A DNA stretch of 64,000 nucleotides from Cupriavidus taiwanensis. GTDB taxonomy: Bacteria > Pseudomonadota > Gammaproteobacteria > Burkholderiales > Burkholderiaceae. The notes under the pieces are model-generated. The model made no database searches, was not told the origin of the DNA, and worked only from the letters and a program-made list of their open reading frames with translations. Position 1 is the stretch's first letter. Each line of letters opens with the position of its first letter. Shown here piece after piece: positions 35,871-45,482 of the stretch. The stretch lies in assembly GCF_900250075.1 (NCBI RefSeq), contig NZ_LT977070.1:744001-808000 (forward strand), given 5' to 3'. The position numbers and the translations under genes were made by a program.

Positions 35871-36464
35871 TCAGTTTGCTGCGGCTGCCGCTGGCGCCCT
35901 GACCGTAATGGCCACGACTTCACGGTAGACGATCTTGGCCATCTGGCCTTGCTTGATGCCATTCAGATCGATGGCGGGGTCCTGGACCTTGACCGTGCGC
36001 AGCGTCTCGCGCGGGCCGCGGAAGGTGAGCAGGCGCTTGGCCGGGTCGACCTTGGTGATCTGGGCGGTCACCGTGGTGGTGATCTCGCGCATGATGCCGG
36101 GCTTGCCGCCCTCGGCCGCGCGCGTGGTGCGGTCGACCGATTCGGCCAGTGCCGTCGCCTTGCTGTCGACCGGCTCCAGCGCCGCGACCAGCGCGGCGCC
36201 GCGCGCCACGGTCAGGATGTCGCCCTTGCGGATCTGGCCGAAATTGCGGACCTCGTCGCCGCCCACCAGCTCGACCACGTTGCCGCGCGGGCCCTGCACC
36301 AGCACCGCCTTGGTTTCTGGATCGATATCGACGATCTTGCCGCTGATGACCGCTTCTTCGGCCACGCCGACCGGCGCCGGCGGGCGCTGGGCGTTGGCAC
36401 TGCCGGCGCTGAACGCGGCCACGGCGAGAAGTGCGGCTAGCAGGCTGGAACACTGGCGGATCAT
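35871..36464 (-). CDS. Conserved periplasmic protein of unknown function
   Basis: A 197-residue protein with a clear signal peptide (cleavage after SANA, about residue 25). The rest is two beta-rich repeats of one kind: SGKIVDIDPETKAVLVQGPRGN near residue 40 and QITKVDPAKRLLTFRGPRET near 140. These suggest a duplicated OB- or beta-barrel-like module. I do not recognise a named family. It lies just upstream of the SYLF lipoprotein gene, so an envelope role is likely. It ends Ala-rich. Confidence 0.75.
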   Translation of the reverse strand: MIRQCSSLLAALLAVAAFSAGSANAQRPPAPVGVAEEAVISGKIVDIDPETKAVLVQGPRGNVVELVGGDEVRNFGQIRKGDILTVARGAALVAALEPVDSKATALAESVDRTTRAAEGGKPGIMREITTTVTAQITKVDPAKRLLTFRGPRETLRTVKVQDPAIDLNGIKQGQMAKIVYREVVAITVRAPAAAAAN

Positions 36465-36622
36465 GGCTTTCCTTGACAGGTTTGCAAAGGCGCCGTGCCC
36501 CGGCGGACACAGCCGTCATGGCACCGGGCAGGGTGCCGATGAAGCCATTGTGGACAATCGGCCACCGGCCAGCAATCCACTTCGAAAAAATTTGGGGTGC
36601 GAATTTAAAACATTTAATTGAG

Positions 36623-36652
36623 CGCGACGTGTGCGCCATGGCACACGTCGCG
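36623..36652 (-). terminator. Hairpin after ruvB
   Basis: A 12-bp stem, GCGACGTGTGC (36624-36634) with GCACACGTCGC (36641-36651) plus one flanking pair, follows ruvB by 12 bp. On the minus strand the next bases are AT-rich but lack a clean U-run. A terminator is likely but not certain. Confidence 0.55.
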
Positions 36653-36663
36653 TGGGCACCGGT

Positions 36664-37728
36664 TCAGGCGTCGCCGAACAGTTCGCCGCCTTCGCCGGCC
36701 ATGCCTTGCGGGCTGGCCAGGCCGAAATGCCGGTAGGCGGCCGCGGTGGCGACGCGCCCGCGCGGGGTGCGCTGCAGGTAGCCCTGCTGGATCAGGTAGG
36801 GTTCGAGCACGTCCTCGATGGTGTCGCGCTCTTCGCCGATCGCGGCGGCGAGGTTGTCCACGCCGACCGGGCCGCCGCCGAACTTGTGCAGCACCGCCTC
36901 GAGCAGCTTGCGGTCCATCAGGTCGAAGCCGACGCGGTCGACGTCGAGCATGGCCAGTGCGGCATCCGCCATCTCGCGCGTGATGGTGCCGTCGCCCTTG
37001 ACCTCGGCATAGTCGCGCACGCGGCGCAGCAGCCGGTTGGCGATGCGGGGCGTGCCGCGCGCGCGCCGGGCGATCTCCAGCGCGCCTTGCGGATCGATGC
37101 GGGCATGCAGCAGCTGGGCCGAGCGGCTGACGATGCGGGCCAGCTCCTCGGCGGTGTAGAACTCCAGCCGCGCGACGATGCCGAAGCGGTCGCGCAGCGG
37201 GTTGGTCAGCATGCCGGCGCGCGTGGTCGCGCCCACCAGCGTGAACGGCTGCAGGTCCAGCTTGACCGAGCGCGCCGCCGGGCCCTCGCCGATCATGATG
37301 TCGATCTGGTAGTCCTCGAGCGCCGGGTACAGGATTTCCTCGACCACCGGCGAGAGCCGGTGGATCTCGTCGATGAAGAGGACGTCGTTGGCTTCGAGGT
37401 TGGTCAGCAGCGCGGCGAGGTCGCCGGGTCGCTCCAGCACCGGACCGGAGGTCTGGCGCAGGTTGACCCCCATCTCGCGCGCGATGATGTGGGCCAGCGT
37501 GGTCTTGCCCAGCCCGGGCGGGCCGAACAGCAGCACGTGGTCGAGCGCCTCGCGGCGCTTGCGCGCCGCATGCATGAAGATGTCCAGCTGGCCGCGCACC
37601 TTTTCCTGGCCGACATACTCGTCCAGCAGCTTGGGCCGCAGCGCGCGCTCGAACGCCTCCTCCTGCGACGAGGCGGGGGTGGCGGCGATCACGCGGGAGG
37701 GAGCGGCAAGCTTGTCTGTTTCGATCAT
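36664..37728 (-). CDS. ruvB: Holliday junction branch migration helicase RuvB
   Basis: A 354-residue AAA+ motor that drives branch migration with RuvA. Walker A is [12 protein letters not shown], Walker B is [11 protein letters not shown], and sensor 1 is [10 protein letters not shown]. The C-terminal winged helix ends with [14 protein letters not shown]. The ATG at 37728 (MIETDKL) is preferred over one 10 codons upstream, which adds no conserved residues. Both lack a clear ribosome-binding site. It is the last gene of the dusB-to-ruvB block. Confidence 0.96.
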   Translation of the reverse strand: MIETDKLAAPSRVIAATPASSQEEAFERALRPKLLDEYVGQEKVRGQLDIFMHAARKRREALDHVLLFGPPGLGKTTLAHIIAREMGVNLRQTSGPVLERPGDLAALLTNLEANDVLFIDEIHRLSPVVEEILYPALEDYQIDIMIGEGPAARSVKLDLQPFTLVGATTRAGMLTNPLRDRFGIVARLEFYTAEELARIVSRSAQLLHARIDPQGALEIARRARGTPRIANRLLRRVRDYAEVKGDGTITREMADAALAMLDVDRVGFDLMDRKLLEAVLHKFGGGPVGVDNLAAAIGEERDTIEDVLEPYLIQQGYLQRTPRGRVATAAAYRHFGLASPQGMAGEGGELFGDA

Positions 37729-37786
37729 GGTGGTCAGGGGCCCGGACTGCGGCAACAAAGCGCCATTCTACGCGCCAATCCGAAGC

Positions 37787-38368
37787 TCAACCCTTAGACA
37801 GCGCCTTCAGCGCCAGCTTGATGCCCTCGGACACCCCGGTGCCGGCCGGAACCTGCTTGATCGCGGCAGCGGCTTCTTTTTCCGAGTAGCCCAGCGCCAG
37901 CAGCGCATTGAGCACGTCGACGGCACTGTCGGGCACCGCTGGCGCGCCGGGCGCGTGGCCCAGTTCCGCGCCCAGCTTGCCCTTGAGCTCCAGCAGCAGG
38001 CGCTCGGCGGTCTTCTTGCCGATGCCGGGGATGCGCGTCAGGCGCCCGGCTTCCTGCAGCGTGATCGCCTGCGCCAGCTCGGGCACGGACATGCCCGACA
38101 GCACCGCCAGCGCCATGCGCGCGCCGATGCCGGTGATCTTGATCAGCTCGCGAAAGGTGTTGCGCTCGGCCGCGCTGCCGAAGCCGTACAGCAGGTGCGC
38201 ATCCTCGCGCACGATCAGCTGCGTCAGCAGGGTCACCGGCTGGCCCACCGCCGGCAGGTTGTAGAAGGTGCTCATCGGCACGTCGACCTCGTAGCCGACG
38301 CCGTGGCAGTCGACCAGCAGGTGCGGGGGATTCTTCTCGATAAGGGTGCCGGCGATGCGTCCGATCAT
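37787..38368 (-). CDS. ruvA: Holliday junction DNA-binding protein RuvA
   Basis: A 193-residue protein. The N-terminal OB domain begins [15 protein letters not shown]. The two helix-hairpin-helix motifs are in [17 protein letters not shown] and [16 protein letters not shown]. The C-terminal domain (about 145-193) regulates RuvB. It binds the four-way junction as a tetramer. The gene is 58 bp before ruvB and separated from ruvC by a lipoprotein phosphodiesterase gene. Confidence 0.97.
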   Translation of the reverse strand: MIGRIAGTLIEKNPPHLLVDCHGVGYEVDVPMSTFYNLPAVGQPVTLLTQLIVREDAHLLYGFGSAAERNTFRELIKITGIGARMALAVLSGMSVPELAQAITLQEAGRLTRIPGIGKKTAERLLLELKGKLGAELGHAPGAPAVPDSAVDVLNALLALGYSEKEAAAAIKQVPAGTGVSEGIKLALKALSKG

Positions 38369-38437
38369 GGTGCGGGAAAAAACAGGAGGTCAGGAAAGAG
38401 GCGGCCGCCAGTGTAGCGCGGCGGCCGCCCGGCCGGC

Positions 38438-39682
38438 TCAGCGTGCCGGTGTATCGACGGCGCGCCGGCCCAGCGCCGGGTCGTCGGTGAAGAAGCCATC
38501 GATGCCGGCCGCGACGAAGGCCTGCACCTCGCGCTCCATGCCGGCCGGGCTGCGCGTGGCCTCGTCGCCGCCGCTCTGCAGCGCCTTGGGCAGGAAGCTG
38601 TTTTCCGGGCGGAAGGTGTACGGATGCACGAACAGGCCGGCGGCATGGGCCTGCTGCACCACCGCGGTCGGCGCGCCCAGCGCACCCTGCGCATCGCGGG
38701 GCACCACGCTGCTTTTCTCGGGGCCGATGCCGTCGGCGTAGGCCGCGACTTCGCGCAGGCCGGTCGTACTCAGCATGTCGCCATAGGTGCGGCCGTCGCC
38801 GGCCAGCTTCCAGTCGGCCGGGCCCTTGCGCGGGTTGCCGATCAGCTGGACCAGCCTGACGTTGGGCAAGCCGTTGCCCAGCGTGCGCCGCAGCGTGCGC
38901 AGGCTGCCGCTCTCGAAACACTGGATGAACACCGGCGCATTGCGCAGGTACGGCTGCGCCCGCACCGCCGCGACGAGCTTGTCCTCGAGCGGCAGGCCGA
39001 TGCCGCGGAAGTAGCTGGGGTGCTTCAGCTCGGCATAGATGCCGACGGGTTTGCCGGTGCGCAGCGCGGCCTGCTCGGCCAGGCGCACGATCTCGTCGAA
39101 GGTCGGTACCTCGAACTGGTCGTTCAGCCGTGCATTGGCCGGGCGCAGGCGCGGAATGCGCTCGCGCGCGCGCAGCGTCTTCAGCTCGGCCAGCGTGAAG
39201 TCCTCGGTGAACCAGCCGGTCAGGCGCTCGCCGTCGATCACCTTGGTGCGCTTGCGCTCGGCGAACTGCGGCAGTTCGGCGACGTTGGTGGTGCCGGTGA
39301 TGTCGTTCTCGTGGCGCGCCACCAGCACGCCGTCGCGGGTCATGACAAGGTCCGGCTCGATCGCGTCGGCGCCGTCCTCGATCGCCTTGGCGTAGGCGGC
39401 CAGCGTATGTTCCGGGCGCAGCGCGCTGGCACCGCGGTGCGCGATCACCAGCGGCTTGGACGGCGGCGCCGCCACCGCGGCAGGAGCACTCGCGGCGGGC
39501 GCCGGCGCCGGCGCAGCCGGCGCTGCGGCGCGCTTGGGGCGCGGCGCGGTGGCGCAGCCTGCGGCCAGCACCGCGCACGTCGCGGCGGCAACGGTCGGCA
39601 ACAGCCAGCGGCGGCAGGCGGCAACAACACGGGCAAGGCTGGCGCGCGGGCGCGGCGCGCGCAGTCGGGACTGGCTAGGCAT
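38438..39682 (-). CDS. Glycerophosphodiester phosphodiesterase lipoprotein
   Basis: A 414-residue GDPD-family enzyme that would cut glycerophosphodiesters to glycerol-3-phosphate and an alcohol. A signal with lipobox VLAAGC (near residue 43) suggests a lipoprotein. An Ala/Pro-rich linker of about 35 residues follows. The catalytic start is IAHRGASALRPEHTL (His-Arg and Glu), with IEPDLVMTRDG and ARHENDIT next. The start at 39682 has CAGGAACG upstream; an ATG 16 codons earlier is not needed. It sits between ruvC and ruvA, which are normally adjacent. Confidence 0.9.
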   Translation of the reverse strand: MPSQSRLRAPRPRASLARVVAACRRWLLPTVAAATCAVLAAGCATAPRPKRAAAPAAPAPAPAASAPAAVAAPPSKPLVIAHRGASALRPEHTLAAYAKAIEDGADAIEPDLVMTRDGVLVARHENDITGTTNVAELPQFAERKRTKVIDGERLTGWFTEDFTLAELKTLRARERIPRLRPANARLNDQFEVPTFDEIVRLAEQAALRTGKPVGIYAELKHPSYFRGIGLPLEDKLVAAVRAQPYLRNAPVFIQCFESGSLRTLRRTLGNGLPNVRLVQLIGNPRKGPADWKLAGDGRTYGDMLSTTGLREVAAYADGIGPEKSSVVPRDAQGALGAPTAVVQQAHAAGLFVHPYTFRPENSFLPKALQSGGDEATRSPAGMEREVQAFVAAGIDGFFTDDPALGRRAVDTPAR

Positions 39683-39768
39683 GCAGCGTTCCTGAGGTGG
39701 GACCGAGCCCCGATTGTAAAAGACGCGCAAGCGTGAGGCGGCAGCGGCAAGCGCTGCGGCCGGCGTGT

Positions 39769-40314
39769 TCAGCCGACCAGGCGGCCGCGCCGCACGCGCA
39801 TGCCCTTGCGCACCAGCTCGGGCGCCAGGCCGGCGAGCGTGCCCAGGGTATCGCCGCCATTGGCATGGCAGATCGCCACGCCCAGCGCATCGGCGGCGTC
39901 GCTGCCCGGCTGGCCGGGCAGCATCAGCAGCCGCGTCACCATTTCCTGCACCTGCGCCTTGTTGGCGCGGCCATAGCCGACCACCGCCACCTTGAGCTGC
40001 AGCGCGGTGTATTCGAACACCGGCAGGCCATAGCCGACCAGCCCGCAGATCGCTGCGCCGCGGGCCTGGCCGAGCAGCAGCGTGGACTGCGGGTTGACGT
40101 TGACGAAGACCTTCTCGATCGCCGCGCAGTCGGGCGCATAGGTGCGCGACACCTCGCTGATGCCGTCGTACAGCGTTTTCAGCCGTTCCGGCAGGGTCGA
40201 GTTGCCGTCGCTCTTGATCGTGCCCGAGGCCACGTAGGCAAGCTTGTTGCCGTGCTTCTCGATCACGCCGAAGCCGGTGGTGCGCAGGCCGGGGTCGATG
40301 CCTAGGATTCGCAT
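39769..40314 (-). CDS. ruvC: Crossover junction endodeoxyribonuclease RuvC
   Basis: A 181-residue Holliday junction resolvase of the RNase H fold. The first catalytic Asp is in [16 protein letters not shown]. The Glu is in AAIEKVFVN near residue 67, and the terminal acidic pair is in [13 protein letters not shown] near 140-150. It works with RuvAB to resolve recombination intermediates. It is transcribed with the GDPD gene and ruvAB on the minus strand. Confidence 0.97.
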   Translation of the reverse strand: MRILGIDPGLRTTGFGVIEKHGNKLAYVASGTIKSDGNSTLPERLKTLYDGISEVSRTYAPDCAAIEKVFVNVNPQSTLLLGQARGAAICGLVGYGLPVFEYTALQLKVAVVGYGRANKAQVQEMVTRLLMLPGQPGSDAADALGVAICHANGGDTLGTLAGLAPELVRKGMRVRRGRLVG

Positions 40315-40421
40315 TGGGTGGGTAGGGTGGATGCCGGTGCTAGTGTATTGCTTTTTGCGCGGGTGTTCGCGCTGTGGCCTGGGGAAAGGCCAGCGATGGC
40401 ATGCAAGACCGCTTGTGTGCT

Positions 40422-40541
40422 CCCTCTCCCGCTTGCGGGAGAGGGTTGGGGAGAGGGCCGGAGCTTCAGCGAAGTGACGCGCGTCAGTATTGCCAGCGCC
40501 TGCCCTCTCCCCCGGCCCCTCTCCCGCAAGCGGGAGAGGGG
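40422..40541. repeat. Pair of CCCTCTCCCGC dispersed palindromes
   Basis: The 258-bp gap between purH and ruvC holds two copies of the same palindrome as at 6292. Copy 2 is 40422-40445 with a TT centre and a GGTTGGGGAGAGGG tail. Copy 3 is 40516-40541 with an AA centre, 12-bp arms and its tail on the other side. The two are in opposite orientation, like a REP pair (BIME). They could fold the purH-ruvC transcript into a large hairpin. Confidence 0.75.
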
Positions 40542-40572
40542 AGCAAACAAGCGCGAGAGAGATTCATCTTGC

Positions 40573-42147
40573 TTAGTGGCGGAAGTGGCGCGTGCCGGTC
40601 AGCACCATGGCAATGCCGCGCTCGTCGGCGGCGGCGATCACTTCGTCGTCGCGCACCGAGCCGCCCGGCTGGATCACGCAGGTCGCGCCCGCGTCGACCA
40701 CCACGTCGAGGCCGTCGCGGAACGGGAAGAACGCGTCCGATGCCACCGCCGAGCCGGCCAGGGTCAGGCCGGCGTTCTGCGCCTTGATACTGGCGATGCG
40801 GGCCGAATCGACGCGGCTCATCTGGCCGGCGCCCACGCCCAGCGTCATGCCGCCGCCGCAGAACACGATGGCGTTGGACTTGACGAACTTGGCCACGCGC
40901 CAGGCGAACATCAGGTCGTCCATTTCCTTCGGCGTCGGGTGGCGGCGCGTCACCACGCGCAGTTCGGACGGCTGCACGTTCTTGGCGTCCGGGCTCTGCA
41001 CCAGCAGGCCGCCGCCGACGCGCTTGAAGTCGAACTGGTTGATGCCCTTGCCCAGCGGGATCTCGAGCAGGCGCACGTTCTGCTTGGCCGCGAACACCGC
41101 GCGCGCGGCGGCGCTGAACGACGGCGCGATCAGCACCTCGACGAACTGCCTGGCCACCGCCTGCGCGGCGGCTTCGTCCAGTTCCACGTTGAAGGCGATG
41201 ATGCCGCCGAAGGCCGAGGTCGAGTCGGTCTTGAAGGCCTTGTCATACGCTTCCAGCGCGCTGGCGCCCAGCGCCACGCCGCACGGGTTGGCGTGCTTGA
41301 TGATGACGCAGGCGGCGCCCGCGGCAGCGTCGAACGACTTTACGCACTCCCACGCGGCATCGGCGTCGGCGATGTTGTTGTACGACAGTTCCTTGCCCTG
41401 CAGCTGCACATAGTTGGCGAGCGCGCCGTCGACCGCCTTCAGGTCGCGGTAGAACGCCGCCGACTGGTGCGGGTTCTCGCCGTAGCGCATTTCCTGCACC
41501 TTGTCGAAGGCCAGGTTCAGGGTTTGCGGGTAGGCGCTGCGGCCCTGGTGCGACTTGTCGGCGCCGAGGCTGGTCAGGTAGTTGGTGATGGCGCCGTCGT
41601 ATTGCGCGGTGTGCGCGAACACCTTGGTGGCCAGGCGGAAGTTGGTGTCGTAGCCGACGCTGTTGCCGTTGGCGCGCATTTCACCGAGCACCACGGCGTA
41701 GTCGGCCGGGTCGACGATCACGGTCACGTCGCGGTGGTTCTTGGCCGCCGAGCGCAGCATGGTCGGGCCGCCGATGTCGATGTTCTCTATCGCGTCCGGC
41801 AGCGTGCAGTCATCCTTGGCCACGGTCTGCTGGAACGGGTACAGGTTCACCACGAGCAGGTCGATGGTGGGGATGTTGTGCTCGGCCAGCGCGGCCATGT
41901 GCTCGGGCAGGTCACGGCGCGCCAGGATGCCGCCGTGGACCTTCGGGTGCAGCGTCTTGACGCGGCCGTCGAGCATTTCCGGGAAGCCGGTGTAGTCGGC
42001 CACCTCCGTCACGGGCAGGCCGCTGTCGGCCAGCAGCTTGGCGGTGCCGCCGGTGGAAAGCAGCGTGACGCCGAGCGCGTTCAGTTCGCGCGCGAATTCG
42101 ACGATGCCGGTCTTGTCGGAAACGGAGAGTAGGGCTTGCTTGATCAT
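40573..42147 (-). CDS. purH: Bifunctional AICAR transformylase / IMP cyclohydrolase
   Basis: A 524-residue enzyme catalysing the last two steps of IMP synthesis. The N-terminal IMP cyclohydrolase domain (about 1-200) begins [17 protein letters not shown]. The transformylase domain includes [11 protein letters not shown] with the catalytic Lys-His near residue 272 and [10 protein letters not shown]. The length is standard. It lies 22 bp after fis, so dusB-fis-purH is likely one transcript. Confidence 0.97.
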   Translation of the reverse strand: MIKQALLSVSDKTGIVEFARELNALGVTLLSTGGTAKLLADSGLPVTEVADYTGFPEMLDGRVKTLHPKVHGGILARRDLPEHMAALAEHNIPTIDLLVVNLYPFQQTVAKDDCTLPDAIENIDIGGPTMLRSAAKNHRDVTVIVDPADYAVVLGEMRANGNSVGYDTNFRLATKVFAHTAQYDGAITNYLTSLGADKSHQGRSAYPQTLNLAFDKVQEMRYGENPHQSAAFYRDLKAVDGALANYVQLQGKELSYNNIADADAAWECVKSFDAAAGAACVIIKHANPCGVALGASALEAYDKAFKTDSTSAFGGIIAFNVELDEAAAQAVARQFVEVLIAPSFSAAARAVFAAKQNVRLLEIPLGKGINQFDFKRVGGGLLVQSPDAKNVQPSELRVVTRRHPTPKEMDDLMFAWRVAKFVKSNAIVFCGGGMTLGVGAGQMSRVDSARIASIKAQNAGLTLAGSAVASDAFFPFRDGLDVVVDAGATCVIQPGGSVRDDEVIAAADERGIAMVLTGTRHFRH

Positions 42148-42169
42148 GGCAGTGGGAAACGCTTCAAAT

Positions 42170-42403
42170 TCAAAGTAAACCGTGCTGCTGCAGCTTCTTG
42201 CGCAGCGTATTGCGATTGATGCCCAGGTAGGCGGCCGCCAGCGACTGGTTGCGCTCGGCGCGCACCATCACGGCTTCCAGCAGCGGCCGTTCGACCGCCT
42301 CGAGCACCATGTTGTACATGTTCGACGGCTCTTCGCCGTCCAGGTCGCGAAAGTACGTATCCAGGCTTTCCCGGATGCACTGGTCGATAGCGTTGCGGCT
42401 CAT
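42170..42403 (-). CDS. fis: Fis family DNA-binding protein
   Basis: A 77-residue Fis-type nucleoid protein and regulator. The C-terminal helix-turn-helix is [17 protein letters not shown]. It is shorter at the N-terminus than E. coli Fis (98 residues), as is usual in betaproteobacteria. Its ATG (42403) overlaps the dusB stop codon (ATGA), the same dusB-fis pairing as in enterobacteria, so its translation is probably coupled to DusB. Confidence 0.95.
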   Translation of the reverse strand: MSRNAIDQCIRESLDTYFRDLDGEEPSNMYNMVLEAVERPLLEAVMVRAERNQSLAAAYLGINRNTLRKKLQQHGLL

Positions 42404-43461
42404 GCGGCAAGCAACTCCCCGTTTTTGTTGTTGTTCGCTTCGTCTTTGTCTTGCGCCGCGTCGTCGACGTACACCAGCCGGTCCGAGAACTGCGCCTGCT
42501 CGTCGAAGAACGCATTGACCGCCGCCAGCTGCTCGGTGGTGGATTCCAGCGTGTTCATGCGATGGCGGAACAGGTTGGCGCCGCGCAGCCCGCGCGTGTA
42601 CCAGGCAATGTGCTTGCGCGCGGTGCGCACGCCGGTGAACTCGCCGTAGAAGGCGTAGTGGTCTTCCAGGTGGGCGTTCATGATGGCGCGGATCTCGGCC
42701 ACTTCCGGCGACGGCAGCATCTCGCCGGTCTTCAGGAAGTGCTCGATCTCGCGGAACAGCCAGGGCCGGCCCTGCGCCGCGCGGCCGATCATGAGCGCGT
42801 CGGCGCCGGTCAGCGCCAGCACCTGCCTGGCCTTCTGCGGCGTGGTGATGTCGCCGTTGGCGACCACCGGGATCGACAGCTCCGCCTTGACCGCGGCAAT
42901 GGTCTCGTACTCGGCGTCGCCGTGGTACAGGTCGGCGCGGGTGCGGCCGTGGATGGTCAGCATGCTGATGCCGGCGTCCTCGACCATGCGCGCGATGCGC
43001 AGCGCATTGCGGTTCTCGCGGTTCCAGCCGGTTCGGATCTTCAGCGTCACCGGCACGCGCTCGCCGACCGCGGCGACCACCGCCTCGACGATGCGCACCA
43101 CCAGCGGCTCGTTCTGCAGCAGGGCCGAGCCGGCGGCGACGTTGCACACCTTCTTGGCCGGGCAGCCCATGTTGATGTCGATGATCTGCGCGCCGCGGTC
43201 GACGTTGTAGCGCGCCGCCTCGGCCATCATCGACGGCTCGGCGCCGGCGATCTGCACGGCGATCGGCTCGACCTCGCCGGCGTGGTTGGCGCGGCGCATG
43301 GTCTTCTCGCTCTTCCACAGCTGCGCGTTGGAGGCGACCATTTCCGACACCGCGTAGCCCGCGCCCAGCTGCTTGCACAGCTGGCGGAAGGGCCGGTCCG
43401 TCACGCCCGCCATCGGGGCGACAAACAGGTTGTTGCGGAGTTGGTGAGGTCCGATCTGCAC
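42400..43461 (-). CDS. dusB: tRNA-dihydrouridine synthase B
   Basis: A flavoenzyme that reduces uridines in the tRNA D-loop. The FMN-barrel start is APMAGVTDRPFRQLC and the active-site Cys is in NMGCPAKKV. GADALMIGRAAQGRPW is the phosphate-binding end. The start is uncertain. A GTG at 43461 gives 353 residues and begins right before the family N-terminus (VQIGPHQLRNN), but no ribosome-binding site is visible. In-frame ATGs at 43539 and 43605 would add 26 or 48 poorly conserved residues. A minus-strand TAGAAT box (43658-43663) may be its promoter. It is followed by fis with a 4-bp overlap. Confidence 0.93.
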   Translation of the reverse strand: MQIGPHQLRNNLFVAPMAGVTDRPFRQLCKQLGAGYAVSEMVASNAQLWKSEKTMRRANHAGEVEPIAVQIAGAEPSMMAEAARYNVDRGAQIIDINMGCPAKKVCNVAAGSALLQNEPLVVRIVEAVVAAVGERVPVTLKIRTGWNRENRNALRIARMVEDAGISMLTIHGRTRADLYHGDAEYETIAAVKAELSIPVVANGDITTPQKARQVLALTGADALMIGRAAQGRPWLFREIEHFLKTGEMLPSPEVAEIRAIMNAHLEDHYAFYGEFTGVRTARKHIAWYTRGLRGANLFRHRMNTLESTTEQLAAVNAFFDEQAQFSDRLVYVDDAAQDKDEANNNKNGELLAA

Positions 43462-43783
43462 GGCGGTGGTGGCGGTTATGGCGGTGAAGCGGCGATTCTG
43501 GTGGCCCGTCCCGGTGGCCCCGGCGTCGCCGCACGACATGCGCCGCGACGGATCGGGACAGTCTGTGCGGGGCGGGAAGGAAACAGAGACGAAACGGAAA
43601 AACATGCCCCTGCCGAAACTGCTGCCGGCGGTGGATCGGGACATGTGCGAGGGCAGGATTCTACCGCCAATCGGTCGCGGTTGCCCAAGATTTGAGCATC
43701 CGCGGCGCAGCGCGGCGGGGGCCGTGGCGCCATGCCACATCGCCAGTGGCGCAAGCGCCACTGGCAGCGTCCGGCCAACCCTT
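43462..43783. other. 322-bp gap between the hydroxylase gene and dusB
   Basis: No gene is supported on either strand. The half near dusB probably holds its promoter (minus-strand TAGAAT at 43658-43663 with TTGGGC 19 bases upstream) and leader. The half near the hydroxylase gene holds a perfect 24-bp palindrome, GCCAGTGGCGC-AA-GCGCCACTGGC (43742-43765). It may end that transcript, although no U-run follows. Confidence 0.55.
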
Positions 43784-45022
43784 TTAACGGCGCATGCCGA
43801 ACATCATGTGGCGCGCCAGCGCGTGCCGCAGCGGCGGCAGGCATGCCAGCGCCGCCAGCGACGCGCCGCGGGCATGGGCCGCGAGCGGGTAGGCCACGCC
43901 GAACACGCGCGGCAGCAGGTCGGTCACGCCGATGGTGACGGCGCGGTCAAGGCGGTGGCGGGCGGCAAACGCCTGCAGCGCTTGCGGGCTGCAGGCGCCG
44001 CGCAGCGAGTCGGCCAGCGCAAACGCATCGCGCAGGCCCAGGTTCAGCCCCTGTCCGGCCACCGGATGGAGCGTCTGCGCGGCATTGCCGACCGCGACCA
44101 CGCGCCCGTTGACCGTGACCGGCGCGGCGTTCAGCCCCAGCGGGAAGGCATGGCGCTTGCCCGCGAGCGTGAACTGGCCCATGCGGTCGCCGAAGGCCTG
44201 GCCCAGCTCCGCGGCAAACTGCGCCTCCGGCAGCGCGATGCGGCGCGCGGCCTGTTCCGGCGGGCAGCACCACACCAGCGCGTAGCCGGGGGTGCCGTGT
44301 TCCTCGTGCGGCAGCAGCGCCAGCGGGCCTTCCTCGGTGAAGCGCTCCCAGGCCCAGCCAGGCTGCGGGCGCGAGCAGGCCACATGGGCGATCACCGCGG
44401 TCTGGCGGTAGTCGCGCGTGCGTGCGCCGCGGCCCTGGTGCGCGGCCTGTTCATGGAACAGCCCGCCCTCGGCCTGGACCGCCAAGCGCGCGGCAAACCG
44501 TGCCGCCTGGCCGTCGTGGCCCGTTCCTTCCAGATGCACGATGCCGGCGTCCGCCACGTCGGCGGCGCGCGGCACCGGATCCTGCTCGATCCGCTCGATG
44601 CGGGTTTCGAAGACCCGCCGCAGCTGGCCTTCGCCGGCCGCCTGCGATGCCTGCGCCAGCGCCCGCTCCAGCACGTTGCACAGCTCGCCGTAGCGCACCA
44701 CGTAGCCGAGCGCGGGCACGCCATAGTCGTCATGGTGCAGGCGGACATGACCGAAGCGGCCGCGCTGCGACACATGGATATGCTCGATCGGGCTGCCCGG
44801 CACCGGCCATGCGCCGATCTGCTCGAGCAGCTGGCGGCTGCCGTGCGACAGCGCGATCGCGCGCGGGTCGCGCGCCGCGCGCGCCGGCGTGGCGGCGTCG
44901 GCCAGCACGAGGCGCCAGCCGGTAGTGCGCAACAGCTGGCAGGCCAGCGCCAGCCCGACCGGGCCGCCGCCGACGATGGCGATATCGGCCGGGCCGTCGA
45001 AATCAGGCTGCGGGGCCGCCAT
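43784..45022 (-). CDS. Ubiquinone biosynthesis FAD hydroxylase (UbiH/COQ6 family)
   Basis: A 412-residue flavin monooxygenase of the UbiH/UbiF/UbiI/VisC group. The FAD dinucleotide motif is IVGGGPVGLALACQLL. The second FAD motif, VGNAAQTLHPVAGQGLNLGLRDA, is highly diagnostic and lies near residues 310-335. Members hydroxylate the ubiquinone ring at one of three positions, and which one cannot be decided by eye. The start at 45022 overlaps the preceding gene's end by 20 bp. Confidence 0.92.
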   Translation of the reverse strand: MAAPQPDFDGPADIAIVGGGPVGLALACQLLRTTGWRLVLADAATPARAARDPRAIALSHGSRQLLEQIGAWPVPGSPIEHIHVSQRGRFGHVRLHHDDYGVPALGYVVRYGELCNVLERALAQASQAAGEGQLRRVFETRIERIEQDPVPRAADVADAGIVHLEGTGHDGQAARFAARLAVQAEGGLFHEQAAHQGRGARTRDYRQTAVIAHVACSRPQPGWAWERFTEEGPLALLPHEEHGTPGYALVWCCPPEQAARRIALPEAQFAAELGQAFGDRMGQFTLAGKRHAFPLGLNAAPVTVNGRVVAVGNAAQTLHPVAGQGLNLGLRDAFALADSLRGACSPQALQAFAARHRLDRAVTIGVTDLLPRVFGVAYPLAAHARGASLAALACLPPLRHALARHMMFGMRR

Positions 45023-45482
45023 GGTCGCTGTCTCCTGCCTGGTCTGCGCCGGTTCCGGGCTGGGCTTCGGCGCCGCGCTTCCAGCAGATTGCGTCCGAGC
45101 GCGACTTGCCGGCCGCGGCGTCGCGCAGCGCGTTGTCGAGCTTTTGCTGGTTGAAGCCCGGCAGCGCGCGCAGCTGCTCCAGCAGCGCGGCATGGTTGGC
45201 GGCATCGAACGGCACCACGCAGCCCTGGCCCGAGTCCGGCGCGCCGATCAGGATCAGCCAGGCCCGGCCGGCCCACGGCGCGCGCTCGGACACCCGCACC
45301 ACCACGCGTTCGAGCACGTTCCAGGCGAGCTCCTCGCGCTGGCCGTCGGGGCGGTGCACCACCACGCGGTCGTCGTACAGGTTGACGATGAACGGTTCGG
45401 ATGGATCGGGTCGCCGGGCACTGCCGGCCTGGTCGCGGGCGCCGCCCTGGCCCGGCAGGATCCTGCGCAGCCAGCTGATCAT
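45003..45482 (-). CDS. Small conserved protein of unknown function
   Basis: 159 residues. I do not recognise a family. After a basic start (MISWLRRILPGQ) and a short variable stretch comes a compact domain: IVNLYDDRVVVHRPDGQREEL, then WNVLERVVVRVSERAPW and AWLILIGAPDSGQGCVVPFDA. It resembles a small beta-sheet domain that may act as a scaffold or immunity-like fold. The C-terminal 40 residues are polar. It overlaps pepP upstream by 4 bp and the hydroxylase gene downstream by 20 bp, so it is tightly coupled to both. That makes it a real gene rather than a shadow. Confidence 0.75.
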   Translation of the reverse strand: MISWLRRILPGQGGARDQAGSARRPDPSEPFIVNLYDDRVVVHRPDGQREELAWNVLERVVVRVSERAPWAGRAWLILIGAPDSGQGCVVPFDAANHAALLEQLRALPGFNQQKLDNALRDAAAGKSRSDAICWKRGAEAQPGTGADQAGDSDHGGPAA

